Source: an uncultured Colwellia sp.
GTDB lineage: Bacteria > Pseudomonadota > Gammaproteobacteria > Enterobacterales > Alteromonadaceae
Length of the DNA: 50,523 nucleotides
Reading direction: 5' to 3'
NCBI GenBank assembly: GCA_913058405.1
Contig: CAJXRC010000009.1
Location: forward strand, 1-50,523
Positions 1-8,743 of the stretch are shown here, piece by piece. The notes beneath the pieces were generated by a model. It was not told the DNA's origin. It was given only the letters and a program-made list of their open reading frames with translations, and searched no databases. A program made the position numbers and the translations under genes. The stretch's first letter is position 1, and each line of letters opens with the position of its first letter.

Positions 1-92
1 TTTTAAGGGAATAACCCTTAATAAAAAAATGCGTCTTGATTATGAATCGCTCAGACTTCCTGAAACGAGCATCTTCAAGTGGAATGGGTATA
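1..92 (-). repeat. dispersed repeat end (TATACCC family), runs off the left edge
   Basis: Read on the minus strand, this begins TATACCCATT near 92, continues through GAAGATGCTCG and TTTCAGGAAG, and ends in a hairpin (stem AAGGG/CCCTT) at the window edge. The same layout, with different bases, occurs at 50431-50523 on the plus strand, and shorter related ends occur at 13506, 24660, 40664 and 49829. It is non-coding. The rest of the stretch to the first gene (93-480) shows no open reading frame or RNA that I recognise; it should hold the promoter of the ABC exporter, but I cannot place one with confidence. Confidence 0.6.
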
Positions 93-480
93 AACATCCA
101 TTAACATCGTTGCTTCCAATCCCATTCCCCTGCTATTGCTTAATCAAGCTTTCGTTTTTGAAGATTTATCCTCACTGCTTATTATAAAGTGAAGGCTGTA
201 ACCTTATTTAGCACAAAGAGTATTTCTATAAAGTGCTCATTACTCAATACAGTATTACTGCTTCCTCTCATTTACGTGCTTATTAAACCTTATACGGTAC
301 AGTTAGAAATTAATTGCAGTCACCATTAATAAGGTAATCGATGTAAATCCATTTGAAGAAACTCAATTAGTAATGACTTGATAATTTAAGTTTACGGTAT
401 AAATATCACATCCTTGCTATTGAAAAAGGCTTGTTCGACACCATATTTATACTCCATCCTTATTTTGATTGGCAGCATAC

Positions 481-1461
481 ATGACATACGCACTAGAAAT
501 TAGCGCACTGGCAAAAACGTACAAAGGCGGTTTTCAAGCGTTAAAAGGCATTGATCTAACCGTAGAACAAGGTGATTTTTTTGCCTTGCTTGGCCCTAAT
601 GGTGCTGGTAAATCTACCTCTATTGGCGTAATAACCTCACTGGTTAATAAAACAGGGGGCCAAGTCAAAGTCTTTGGTTTTGACATTGATACAGATTTAG
701 AAAAAGCTAAAAGCTTTATTGGACTGGTGCCGCAAGAATTCAACTTTAGTCAGTTTGAGCCCTTGGTTAATATTTTAGTCAATCAAGCCGGCTATTATGG
801 TGTAAGTAAACCTATCGCTATACAGCGTGCAGAAAAATACTTAAAGCAACTAGAGTTATGGGACAAGCGTGATGAACCCGCTCGTGCACTCTCTGGTGGC
901 ATGAAACGTCGTTTAATGATTGCGCGCGCGTTAATGCATGAACCACAAATGTTGATTTTAGATGAACCTACTGCGGGTGTTGATATTGAAGTGCGCCGTT
1001 CAATGTGGGACTTTCTAAAAGAGTTAAACGAGCAAGGTATTACCATTATTCTTACAACTCACTATTTAGAAGAAGCTGAAATGCTTTGTCGAAATATAGC
1101 CATCATTGATGGTGGTGAGATTGTTGAAGATACCAGTATGAAAAAATTATTAGCACAATTGGATATTGAAACTTTTGTGTTTGACCTTCAAGCAAGTATA
1201 ACGTTAAGTAAATTAGAAGAATTTGCTGAGCAATCAAAATCTGTCGCTTATCGAATTATTGATGACCATACCTTGGAAGTTGATTTAAAGAAGTCGCAAA
1301 ACCTTAATCAAATTTTTGAACAATTAAATGCAGCCGATATTGAAGTGTTGAGTATGCGTAATAAAAGTAACCGCTTAGAAGCTTTGTTTGTCAATTTGAT
1401 AAATAAAAAACCGAGTACTACTCAAACTGACCAGCTGAGCGCTGTCGTTGGAGCAAACTAA
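481..1461 (+). CDS. yadG: ABC transporter ATP-binding protein, YadG type
   Basis: This 326-residue ATPase should power an export-type (ABC-2) transporter together with the next gene. Walker A GPNGAGKST is at residues 38-46; the signature LSGGMKRR, Walker B LILDEPTAG and switch TTHYLEEAE follow in order. The C-terminal part is the extra domain typical of this subfamily. Resemblance to E. coli YadG is high over the whole length as I recall that sequence. A TTG at 469 would add four residues, but the ATG at 481 gives the family N-terminus MTYALEI and is preferred. The stop codon abuts the permease start at 1462, so the two are co-transcribed. The substrate of YadGH is not established. Confidence 0.93.
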   Translation: MTYALEISALAKTYKGGFQALKGIDLTVEQGDFFALLGPNGAGKSTSIGVITSLVNKTGGQVKVFGFDIDTDLEKAKSFIGLVPQEFNFSQFEPLVNILVNQAGYYGVSKPIAIQRAEKYLKQLELWDKRDEPARALSGGMKRRLMIARALMHEPQMLILDEPTAGVDIEVRRSMWDFLKELNEQGITIILTTHYLEEAEMLCRNIAIIDGGEIVEDTSMKKLLAQLDIETFVFDLQASITLSKLEEFAEQSKSVAYRIIDDHTLEVDLKKSQNLNQIFEQLNAADIEVLSMRNKSNRLEALFVNLINKKPSTTQTDQLSAVVGAN

Positions 1462-2226
1462 ATGAATAACTCTATCGCGTTAAAAAGTATTTTAACGAAA
1501 GAAATCCAGCGTTTTACTCGTATTTGGGTGCAAACCTTGGTACCACCAGCCATTACTATTAGTTTGTATTTTGTTATTTTTGGTTCATTAATTGGCTCTC
1601 GCATTGGTGAGATGGGCGGCTTTGATTATATGTCGTTTATCGTGCCAGGCTTGATTATGATGAGTGTTATTACTAATTCATACTCTAACGTAGCCTCGTC
1701 ATTTTTTAGTGCTAAGTGGCAGCGTAATGTAGAAGAAATGTTAGTTGCGCCTGTGCCTAACTGGGTGATTGTGGCAGGTTATGTTGGCGGTGGCATGTGC
1801 CGTGGTATTTTAGTCGGCTTAATTGTTACTATAGTTTCATTACTTTTTGTCGACATTCAATTACATAATATCTGGGTAATTATTGCTACGGTTACGTTAA
1901 CCTCAGCAACCTTTGCATTAGGCGGTTTAATTAATGCTATTTTTGCGGGCAGTTTTGATGATATTTCGATTATCCCCACCTTTATCTTAACGCCCTTGAC
2001 CTATCTTGGTGGTGTGTTTTATTCGATCAGCTTATTACCTGAATTTTGGCAGGGTGTTTCTCAAATTAATCCTATTGTCTATATGGTTAATGCTTTTAGG
2101 TACGGTTTTTTGGGTATATCTGATGTAAGTTTAGTCACTGCTTTTGCAGTAATTGGTTTCTTTATTGTCACTTTATTTAGCATCGCAATGGTGCTTATTT
2201 CTAAGGGTATAGGATTAAGAAGTTAA
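1462..2226 (+). CDS. yadH: ABC-2 type transporter permease, YadH type
   Basis: An integral inner-membrane protein of 254 residues with about six hydrophobic segments, of the ABC-2 permease family, partner of the ATPase just upstream. The central FNSAKWQRNVEE-like region (here FFSAKWQRNVEE) and the later LTPLTYLGGVFYS segment are the conserved family blocks. Translation starts directly after the yadG stop codon, with GGAG within the yadG end as a ribosome binding site. Its stop codon lies one base before the next possible start, so the downstream methyltransferase may be in the same transcript. The transported compound is unknown. Confidence 0.92.
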   Translation: MNNSIALKSILTKEIQRFTRIWVQTLVPPAITISLYFVIFGSLIGSRIGEMGGFDYMSFIVPGLIMMSVITNSYSNVASSFFSAKWQRNVEEMLVAPVPNWVIVAGYVGGGMCRGILVGLIVTIVSLLFVDIQLHNIWVIIATVTLTSATFALGGLINAIFAGSFDDISIIPTFILTPLTYLGGVFYSISLLPEFWQGVSQINPIVYMVNAFRYGFLGISDVSLVTAFAVIGFFIVTLFSIAMVLISKGIGLRS

Positions 2227-2227
2227 T

Positions 2228-2971
2228 ATGACAGCTAATACAGAAGAGGGGATGAATATAATGAATACTCAAACATCGCTGGGTGATTCTAAGGCAATTA
2301 TTAGTAATCAAGAAGGTATACATGAAAAACTTGATGAAGTAGTGAAGAGGCATTTAACTCATGCTTCTAAAAAGCCCTACCAAGCGCATACCCAAGAAGC
2401 TTTTGCGAAAATGGATGCTTTGGTAAATACGTTTTTAGCCGCTAACCCTAACGGTGAAATCATCTTGGATGCTTGTTGTGGTGTTGGTCAAAGCACGCGT
2501 ATTTTAGCCAAGCAAAACCCACAAGCGCTCGTCATTGGCGTAGACAAGTCAGATCATAGAATTAATCGTAATGTGGAAGGTTTCGATATCGATGATGGTT
2601 TTAGTGCAGAAAATTATCATTTAGTTCGTGCAGATTTAAACGACTTTTATCGATTAGTAAAAACAGCTAATTGGCCGGTGTCAAAACATTACATTTTATA
2701 CCCAAACCCATGGCCGAAGTCTAAACATTTACAGCGACGTTGGCATGGTAGTGCTGTTTTCCCACAAATGACCAGTATTGGTCAGCAACTTATTTTGCGT
2801 AGTAATTGGCGTATTTATTTAGCTGAATTTCAACAAGCAGCTAAATTGGTTGATTTGCCAGGTAAAATTGACTCTTTGCCTACGGTTGATTCTTCGTTGG
2901 CATTAACGCCGTTCGAAGCCAAATATCAAGCCAGTGGCCAGATTTGTTGGCAATTAATATTGAACAGATAA
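2228..2971 (+). CDS. TrmB-like SAM-dependent methyltransferase
   Basis: A 247-residue class I methyltransferase. The SAM-binding motif is LDACCGVGQSTR (about residues 78-89) and a TrmB-type signature YPNPWPKSKHLQRR follows near residue 157; the C-terminal TPFEAKYQ...WQLIL block also matches the TrmB layout. TrmB makes 7-methylguanosine at position 46 of tRNA, but the usual FPDPW motif is altered to YPNPW and the first motif is cysteine-rich, so this looks like a divergent paralogue rather than the housekeeping enzyme. Start is uncertain: ATG 2228 nearly touches yadH, while ATG 2261 has a much better ribosome binding site (GAGGGG, nine bases upstream) and would give 236 residues. The substrate is not known. 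Confidence 0.75.
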   Translation: MTANTEEGMNIMNTQTSLGDSKAIISNQEGIHEKLDEVVKRHLTHASKKPYQAHTQEAFAKMDALVNTFLAANPNGEIILDACCGVGQSTRILAKQNPQALVIGVDKSDHRINRNVEGFDIDDGFSAENYHLVRADLNDFYRLVKTANWPVSKHYILYPNPWPKSKHLQRRWHGSAVFPQMTSIGQQLILRSNWRIYLAEFQQAAKLVDLPGKIDSLPTVDSSLALTPFEAKYQASGQICWQLILNR

Positions 2972-3125
2972 CAAAGATTGTGGTTTTGTCGACGAAATCA
3001 CAAGACTTTTGCGTTATTTTTTATTAAAGTTTGTTTTTCGTCTTGGTTACAAATAGACAATAATTATAAAACTTGCATGTATGTACAACACTCGTTGGCC
3101 AAGCAAGTAAGTAAAGTGAATAACT

Positions 3126-4757
3126 ATGAGAGCAAGTAAGCGCATTGCAGAAGCAACGCAAGAATCTTTACATCGAATTTTTACCATTGCTGAAGCCCCA
3201 GATTCTACCTTGGGACGTCTTGAGCAAGAGATGTCACAAAACTTGGTGGGTTTTTTAAACAATCATATTGTAGCGAGTAAAAATGCCTTAACGGATATTG
3301 AGCAAGACTTTATTAATGCACATATCCCTGAGGAGCCTGAATTTGTTTCAGATCACATGCACCATTTGCTTGATAAATTAGTCGCACAATCAGTACACAC
3401 TTCAAGTCCAAGCTTTATCGGTCATATGACCTCAGCGTTACCCTCTTTTATTTTGCCGCTGTCAAAGCTGATGGTCGGTTTAAATCAAAATTTAGTTAAA
3501 GTTGAAACTTCAAAAGCCTTTACACCCTTAGAACGTCAAGTTTTAGGCATGATGCATAATTTGGTGTATCAACAGGATGATGTGTTTTACCAAAACTGGA
3601 TGCATAGCGCTGAACATTCCCTTGGCGCCTTCTGCTCAGGTGGTACTGTCGCGAATATTACTGCCTTGTGGGTTGCACGAAATAAGCTATTAAAACCTGA
3701 AGGTAATTTTAAGGGCGTGGCGCGAGAGGGATTACATCGTGCTATGCGACATTATGGTTATCAGGATTTAGCTATTTTAGTGTCTGATCGTGGTCACTAC
3801 TCATTGAAAAAATCGGCGGATATTTTAGGTATTGGTCAAGAAAATGTTATTGCGATTCCTACCGATGAGAATAACAAAATAGATTGTCAAAAGCTGGCAG
3901 AAAAATGCCAGCAACTTGCTGAAGAAAATATTAAAGTACTTGCTATCGTTGGTGTGGCCGGAACCACTGAAACGGGAAATATTGACCCGCTTGATAAGAT
4001 AGCTGAGATTGCTCAGCAGAATCAGTGTCACTTTCATGTTGATGCCGCTTGGGGCGGAGCAACATTATTATCGAATAAATATAGACCTTTACTTAAAGGT
4101 ATAGAGCAAGCCGACTCTGTGACTATTGATGCTCATAAGCAGATGTATGTTCCTATGGGCGCAGGTTTAGTCATTTTTAAAGACCCTGCTTCAGTAAGTG
4201 CGATTGAGCATCATGCGGAATACATATTACGTAAAGGCTCGAAAGATTTAGGTAGCCATACTTTAGAGGGATCTCGTCCAGGGATGGCAATGCTAGTTTA
4301 TGCGAGCTTGCATATTATTAGCCGTCCAGGTTATGAAATGCTTATTAACCAGGCCATTGAAAAGGCGGAGCATTTTGCTGAGCTGATTAATAAACATGAT
4401 GACTTTGAATTAATTACTCGTCCGGAATTATGTCTTTTAACATATCGCTATGCGCCTAAGTCAGTGCAAGCACTTTTAGCTAGAAATGATAATGAAGCTA
4501 ATAAGTCGGTAAATGTATTACTTGGGAAATTGACTAAGTTTATTCAAAAACGTCAACGTGAAGATGGGCGATCTTTTGTCTCTCGAACTCGCATTGAAGT
4601 AAGCCGATATGGCGGCGAGAAAATCATCGTATTTAGAGTGGTATTAGCCAATCCACTAACGACTGAAGAAATTCTACAAGGTATTTTACAGCAGCAATGT
4701 CAATTAGCGCAGGAAAGTGAAAACTTTTTACCTGAGTTACTTCAAGCAGCGAAATAA
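3126..4757 (+). CDS. panP: PLP-dependent aspartate 1-decarboxylase PanP
   Basis: A 543-residue group II (glutamate/aromatic amino acid type) decarboxylase. The PLP Schiff-base lysine is K338 in DAHKQMYVPMG and the ring-pairing aspartate is D306 in HVDAAWGG; the substrate-loop start HTSSPSFIGHMTS is near residue 97. The N-terminus (MRASKRIAEATQESLHRIF) is typical of the Vibrio/Shewanella family annotated as pyridoxal-dependent aspartate decarboxylase, which supplies beta-alanine for pantothenate and coenzyme A in species lacking the pyruvoyl enzyme PanD. The gene stands alone, convergent with nagB. Two hairpins fill the space downstream. Family placement is secure; the exact substrate is inferred from relatives. 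Confidence 0.85.
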   Translation: MRASKRIAEATQESLHRIFTIAEAPDSTLGRLEQEMSQNLVGFLNNHIVASKNALTDIEQDFINAHIPEEPEFVSDHMHHLLDKLVAQSVHTSSPSFIGHMTSALPSFILPLSKLMVGLNQNLVKVETSKAFTPLERQVLGMMHNLVYQQDDVFYQNWMHSAEHSLGAFCSGGTVANITALWVARNKLLKPEGNFKGVAREGLHRAMRHYGYQDLAILVSDRGHYSLKKSADILGIGQENVIAIPTDENNKIDCQKLAEKCQQLAEENIKVLAIVGVAGTTETGNIDPLDKIAEIAQQNQCHFHVDAAWGGATLLSNKYRPLLKGIEQADSVTIDAHKQMYVPMGAGLVIFKDPASVSAIEHHAEYILRKGSKDLGSHTLEGSRPGMAMLVYASLHIISRPGYEMLINQAIEKAEHFAELINKHDDFELITRPELCLLTYRYAPKSVQALLARNDNEANKSVNVLLGKLTKFIQKRQREDGRSFVSRTRIEVSRYGGEKIIVFRVVLANPLTTEEILQGILQQQCQLAQESENFLPELLQAAK

Positions 4758-4798
4758 ACGGTAAACTTATTATATCTGGACTAATTAGTTCAAATAAA

Positions 4799-4873
4799 AA
4801 GCTCAACTGATCTTAATTATATAGATTAGTTTGAGCTTCTTACTTTTAATATTAACGTTATGATTAAAAGTAA
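4799..4873. terminator. two hairpins between convergent panP and nagB
   Basis: The first hairpin pairs AAGCTCAA (4799-4806) with TTGAGCTT (4831-4838), and the stem continues inward through CTGATCT/AGATTAG with one bulge. The second pairs TTACTTTTAAT (4840-4850) with ATTAAAAGTAA (4863-4873). No long T-run follows the first, so termination is inferred mostly from position between converging genes. Confidence 0.5.
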
Positions 4874-4932
4874 AAAGGCTCACTTTCTTATATTACGTAT
4901 TGCATTAGAGCTTGTTCACACCCTCTACTAAT

Positions 4933-5739
4933 TTAATAATTATGGTATAAGCCAAACTGTTTATTTATCGTAACATTTTGCTTATCGGCCCAAATGTAAT
5001 AGTCTTGATCTTCTAATTCGCTCGCTGCTTCTTTGTCGAGCAGTACAATGGCATTCTCATGTAGTTGCAAAGATGATGCGGGACAAACTGCAGATAATGG
5101 CCCTGTAACCATATCTTTTACAGCTTTTGCTTTGTTTTTTCCTGTTGCCATGAGTAGTACATATCTAGCATCTAAAATGGTAGCAATACCCATAGTCATA
5201 GCTAATGTTGGTTGGAATTCATCAGCAGCGAATAAACGACTATTATCATCGAGTGTTTGTTGCGTTAATGTCTTAATACGAGTGCGAGAAGCTAAGCTTG
5301 AGGTCGGTTCATTAAAGCCAATATGTCCGTTAGCACCAATGCCTAATATTTGTAGATCGACACCACCAGCTTGGTTAATTCTATCTTCGTAATCTAAGCC
5401 TTGTTCTCTAGGGTTCTCACCTTGATTACAGGTAGGTAAAAAAGTTTTAGATTGGTTGATATCAACATGATTGAACAGGTTTTCATTCATGAAGTGACGA
5501 TAACTTTGTACATTTTTTTCATCTATACCTAAATATTCGTCTAAATTAAAACTTGTGGTGTTACTAAAACTAAGTTCGCCAGCTTTATGTTTATTGACCA
5601 ATTCTTGATAAAGACTAATTGGCGTACTACCAGTCGCTAAACCTAAAACAGGGTTTGATTTTTTATTGATTAGCTCTGCAACCCATTCAGCTGCATTCTC
5701 TGCAACTTCTTGTGCGTTATCAAAAATAATAACTTGCAT
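4933..5739 (-). CDS. nagB: glucosamine-6-phosphate deaminase
   Basis: Converts glucosamine-6-phosphate to fructose-6-phosphate and ammonia, the step joining amino-sugar breakdown to glycolysis; cytoplasmic. At 268 residues it matches the E. coli-type enzyme (266). Visible motifs: phosphate loop GLATGSTP (33-40), NLDEYLG (65-71) with catalytic D67, and GIGANGHIGFNEP (133-145) with catalytic H139. The start has a clear ribosome binding site (AAGGAA). It stands apart from the main nag island, about 9 kb away, but a NagR-type palindrome 95 bases upstream of the start ties it to the same regulon. Confidence 0.97.
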   Translation of the reverse strand: MQVIIFDNAQEVAENAAEWVAELINKKSNPVLGLATGSTPISLYQELVNKHKAGELSFSNTTSFNLDEYLGIDEKNVQSYRHFMNENLFNHVDINQSKTFLPTCNQGENPREQGLDYEDRINQAGGVDLQILGIGANGHIGFNEPTSSLASRTRIKTLTQQTLDDNSRLFAADEFQPTLAMTMGIATILDARYVLLMATGKNKAKAVKDMVTGPLSAVCPASSLQLHENAIVLLDKEAASELEDQDYYIWADKQNVTINKQFGLYHNY

Positions 5740-5811
5740 GTTATTTCCTTAGGAAAATGAAAAGCACTATATGCTTATACAGAGAGTGATAAACTTTATA
5801 GTATGATGAAT

Positions 5812-5848
5812 ATACTATTACTTTAGTAATTAATGACAGCGCTGTCAA
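5812..5848 (-). promoter_or_regulatory. NagR operator and promoter of nagB
   Basis: The perfect palindrome TGACAGCGCTGTCA lies at 5834-5847. On the minus strand it supplies TTGACA as a -35 element, followed by 17 bases and TAAAGT as a -10. The LacI-family site would therefore sit on the -35 hexamer and spacer. The remaining bases between nagB and the next gene at 6200 hold no gene that I can support. Confidence 0.8.
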
Positions 5849-6199
5849 TTATTAATGATACTCATTGTTACATCTATTTTAGATTAAGGATTTTTACTAA
5901 AAAGGTGTAACTTGCCTATGAATAAAATTGGTGCTGACAGTAATACATATAATCTTGAAACGATTTTACGCATTAAATAATTGTTTTAGTGCGTTAAAAA
6001 TTACTTTTAACTCTCTATCGAGTGACACTGATGATTACAATAATATGCCCCTACTAGGATTGATTGTAGTTAAATTTTGTTCATCATGAGGCCACTAGGT
6101 ATTGTAAATGTAGATACAATTAGTTACTCGTTTTATCAAGTCTTCTGATAAACTAGCGATAATTTTATTTGTTAATGCACGTCTGTGCCGATACTCCCA

Positions 6200-6715
6200 A
6201 TGACCCAAATTAGTTCATATACAGCCAGCTTTACTTTAGATAAAGCCCACTATAGCGAGTGCTACACTCAATCTAGTACGTTATCCCATGATAAAAAAAC
6301 GTATTTTAAAGCAAATGTTCTTACTGTTTTTGGCTTGATCATTTTGTTAGCTACACCAGTAAATCCTTATGCTGCTTGGTTTGTCATTGCTCTAGGACTT
6401 ATTGAAACGATTAGCGTCTATTATCATAAACCTTGGTGGGTGATGAGACAGATGCTAAGTAAGGCGTCTAATAGTGAAGTAAAACTCACAATTGATGAGC
6501 AAGGTATTTTGACGGAATCTTTTCATATCAATAATCGAATTTTGTGGACTGATGTTACTCGCGTTACTGAAACGGAATTAGGTTTTCTGATTTATTTTAG
6601 TTTAGGTAAAACAGCGATGGGCAAAGATATTGCTAGTAAAAGTTATATCTCTAAAAGTTGTTTGTCAGATGATGCTAATACTTTTATTAATCAAAAAAAT
6701 CTAACTGCCGCATAG
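6200..6715 (+). CDS. YcxB-like membrane protein
   Basis: A 171-residue protein with an N-terminal cytosolic stretch, two adjacent transmembrane segments near residues 41-75 (ANVLTVFGLIILLA and AAWFVIALGLIETISVYY), and a C-terminal domain carrying the pattern VKLTIDEQGI...NNRILWTDVTRV...GFLIYF, which is characteristic of the YcxB-like C-terminal domain. Function is unknown for the family. A GTG at 6185 would extend it five codons, but ATG 6200 is the simpler start; neither has a good ribosome binding site. It lies 42 bases upstream of the TauE/SafE permease gene in the same direction. Confidence 0.7.
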   Translation: MTQISSYTASFTLDKAHYSECYTQSSTLSHDKKTYFKANVLTVFGLIILLATPVNPYAAWFVIALGLIETISVYYHKPWWVMRQMLSKASNSEVKLTIDEQGILTESFHINNRILWTDVTRVTETELGFLIYFSLGKTAMGKDIASKSYISKSCLSDDANTFINQKNLTAA

Positions 6716-6757
6716 ATCAAAGCGAGTCTAATAAAATATTTCGAAGTAAAAATACCT

Positions 6758-7636
6758 ATGGCTAATATTACCAAACAAGCATTTATGCGGTTATCGAACC
6801 CTAAGTTTATAATGCTTTTTTTAATGTTATGGGTAGGTTTACTCTTGAGCTCTAACTATACATTGAGCGAATTAACTAATTACATATTCTTTACCTTTTT
6901 AGGTACTTTAGGTGCCATTTTTGCCAACTCAACGGGAGCTGGTGGTGGTGTGGTATTTATACCCATGTTTACCCAACTTAACTTTACTGAGCAACAATCA
7001 ATTGCCACAAGTTTTGCTATCCAATGTTTTGGTATGACCGCAGGCGCTGTAACTTGGTGGCACCATTATAAAACTGAAAAAACTGAGCTACGTTTATGGC
7101 AAGGGTTTAAACGTATTATATGTGTGACGACTATCGCTTCGATAATCGGTCTCAATACTATCTTTTTTTATCAGGTAAATTCACCTGCTGCTTTGCATAT
7201 CAGTTTTAGCTGGTTTTCATTACTGTTAGGCTTTTTTATTATATTAACAGTTTATTTATTGCAACCGCATCGTGAACGAAGCCAATTATATTATCCCGAT
7301 TACGTTGCTCTGGTACTCATTGGTTTATTTGGGGGAGCCGTTACCGCTTGGTTGAGTGTAGGCGTAGGTGAGTTATTAGTTATCTACCTATTACTACGTC
7401 ATTTTGATATTAGTATGGCTGTAGCTGCTGCTGTAATCGTTTCTGCAATCAGTGTTTGGGCCGCAATTGCACAAGTTAACAGCGATGTTTATTGGCAGGT
7501 TGTATTATTTGCGGGACCTGGTGCTGTACTGGGAGGGATATTTGCTAAAACCTTAGTAACCCATTTATCAGCAACTAAGTTGAAATTGTTTTTTGCCTGC
7601 TGGTTATTGTTAAGTGGGGCAGTAGGATTAAGTTAA
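6758..7636 (+). CDS. TauE/SafE family permease
   Basis: A 292-residue inner-membrane protein with about eight hydrophobic segments. The N-terminal half has the family block GTLGAIFANSTGAGGGVVFIPM and the C-terminal half has the second glycine-rich repeat GLFGGAVTAWLSVGVGELL. Members export sulfite, sulfonates or related organic anions, but the substrate here cannot be read from sequence. The gene lies between the YcxB-like gene and the iron transporter; a promoter inside the following gap suggests it is not part of the fbp operon. Confidence 0.82.
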   Translation: MANITKQAFMRLSNPKFIMLFLMLWVGLLLSSNYTLSELTNYIFFTFLGTLGAIFANSTGAGGGVVFIPMFTQLNFTEQQSIATSFAIQCFGMTAGAVTWWHHYKTEKTELRLWQGFKRIICVTTIASIIGLNTIFFYQVNSPAALHISFSWFSLLLGFFIILTVYLLQPHRERSQLYYPDYVALVLIGLFGGAVTAWLSVGVGELLVIYLLLRHFDISMAVAAAVIVSAISVWAAIAQVNSDVYWQVVLFAGPGAVLGGIFAKTLVTHLSATKLKLFFACWLLLSGAVGLS

Positions 7637-7647
7637 TTCACCTTAAT

Positions 7648-7701
7648 CTTAATGGGAATGATTCGTAAAAACCTTGACAGTTATTGTTCTCCTTGTACAA
7701 T
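7648..7701 (+). promoter_or_regulatory. promoter of fbpA with a weak Fur-box-like site
   Basis: TTGACA (7674-7679), a 16-base spacer and TACAAT (7696-7701) form a strong sigma-70 promoter whose start point would fall about 25 bases before the fbpA ATG at 7733. A 19-base stretch at 7648-7666 shows roughly 11 of 19 matches to the Fur consensus by eye, which is suggestive only. Confidence 0.6.
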
Positions 7702-7732
7702 TCGCTCATCATATTTCATTGAGATAAATCTT

Positions 7733-8743
7733 ATGTTGAGAAAATCGTTTATTAGCTTGTTTATAGCACTGTTTTTTATAGCCGCTTTTAGTGCCAAAGC
7801 TAATGACATAGTTAATGTTTACTCTTACCGACAACCATTTCTTGTTGAACCCTTGTTTGATAAATTTACTAAACAATCAGGCATCAAAGTGAATGTGGTC
7901 TTTGCTAAGAAGGGCATGGCAGAACGTTTAGCGCGAGAAGGCAAGTATAGTCCCGCAGATATTTTACTGACTACAGATATTAGTCGTTTGATTGAGTTAC
8001 GTGATAAAAATTTAATACAACCAGTTAATTCGGCAGTATTAAGTAGCGCAATCCCAAAACAATACCAAGCACAAGACAATACGTGGTTTGCTTTAACTAC
8101 TCGCGTGCGTAATATCTATTCGGCAAAACGTTTAGGTAAAATCGATCTAAATTATGAAGATTTAGCCGATGAAAAATATAAGGGACGTGTTTGTACTCGC
8201 AGTGGTAAACATCCTTATAACGTCGCCTTAGTTGCCTCTATGATCAGTGAGCATGGTGAAGCTTACACCTTAGACTGGTTGAAAAAAGTTAAGAGTAATT
8301 TAGCGCGTAAACCACAGGGCAGTGATCGCGGACAAGTACAAGCTATCCATCAAAAACTGTGTGATATTTCATTAGGTAATAGTTACTATTTTGGCAAAAT
8401 GCTAAAAGATGAAAAGCAAAAAGTTTGGGCTGATGAGGTGTATATTAATTTTCCTAACCAAAAAAATCGCGGTGCCCATATCAATATTTCAGGTGTTGCT
8501 ATGGCTAAATATGCTCCAAACGCAAAGAATGCCCAAGCGTTAATGGAATTTTTAGTTTCTAAACCTGCGCAAGCGTTATACGCGAAAACAAATATGGAAT
8601 ATCCTGTTCGAGAAGATGTTGCTGTATCTGAACTAGTTGCTTCTTGGGGAAGTTATAATGCAGATGCTTTAGCACTAGAAGAAATAGCCAAGAACCGAAC
8701 CACAGCATTAAAGTTATTAGATCAAGCACAGTTTGATTTGTGA
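7733..8743 (+). CDS. fbpA: ferric iron ABC transporter, periplasmic binding protein
   Basis: A 336-residue extracytoplasmic solute-binding protein of the FbpA/FutA type. A signal peptide (MLRKSFISLFIALFFIAAF, cut near AKA-ND) is followed by the mature start IVNVYSYRQPFL. The paired tyrosines in ISLGNSYYFGKM are the usual ferric-iron ligands. An upstream in-frame ATG at 7652 is rejected as start, because a good promoter lies between it and 7733 and the signal peptide begins at 7733. The stop overlaps the permease start by four bases (GTGA). It would deliver ferric iron to FbpBC. Confidence 0.9.
   Translation: MLRKSFISLFIALFFIAAFSAKANDIVNVYSYRQPFLVEPLFDKFTKQSGIKVNVVFAKKGMAERLAREGKYSPADILLTTDISRLIELRDKNLIQPVNSAVLSSAIPKQYQAQDNTWFALTTRVRNIYSAKRLGKIDLNYEDLADEKYKGRVCTRSGKHPYNVALVASMISEHGEAYTLDWLKKVKSNLARKPQGSDRGQVQAIHQKLCDISLGNSYYFGKMLKDEKQKVWADEVYINFPNQKNRGAHINISGVAMAKYAPNAKNAQALMEFLVSKPAQALYAKTNMEYPVREDVAVSELVASWGSYNADALALEEIAKNRTTALKLLDQAQFDL

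Noticed and set aside
1-20. Hairpin TTAAGGG/CCCTTAA as a terminator
   Set aside because: No T-run follows on either strand in the right place; it is the hairpin of the repeat element.
5920-5982. 20-codon frame (MNKIGADSNTYNLETILRIK) upstream of the YcxB-like gene
   Set aside because: Too short to judge, with only a weak ribosome binding site and no conservation information.
7652-7732. N-terminal extension of fbpA from ATG 7652
   Set aside because: A strong promoter lies inside it, and the signal peptide begins at ATG 7733.
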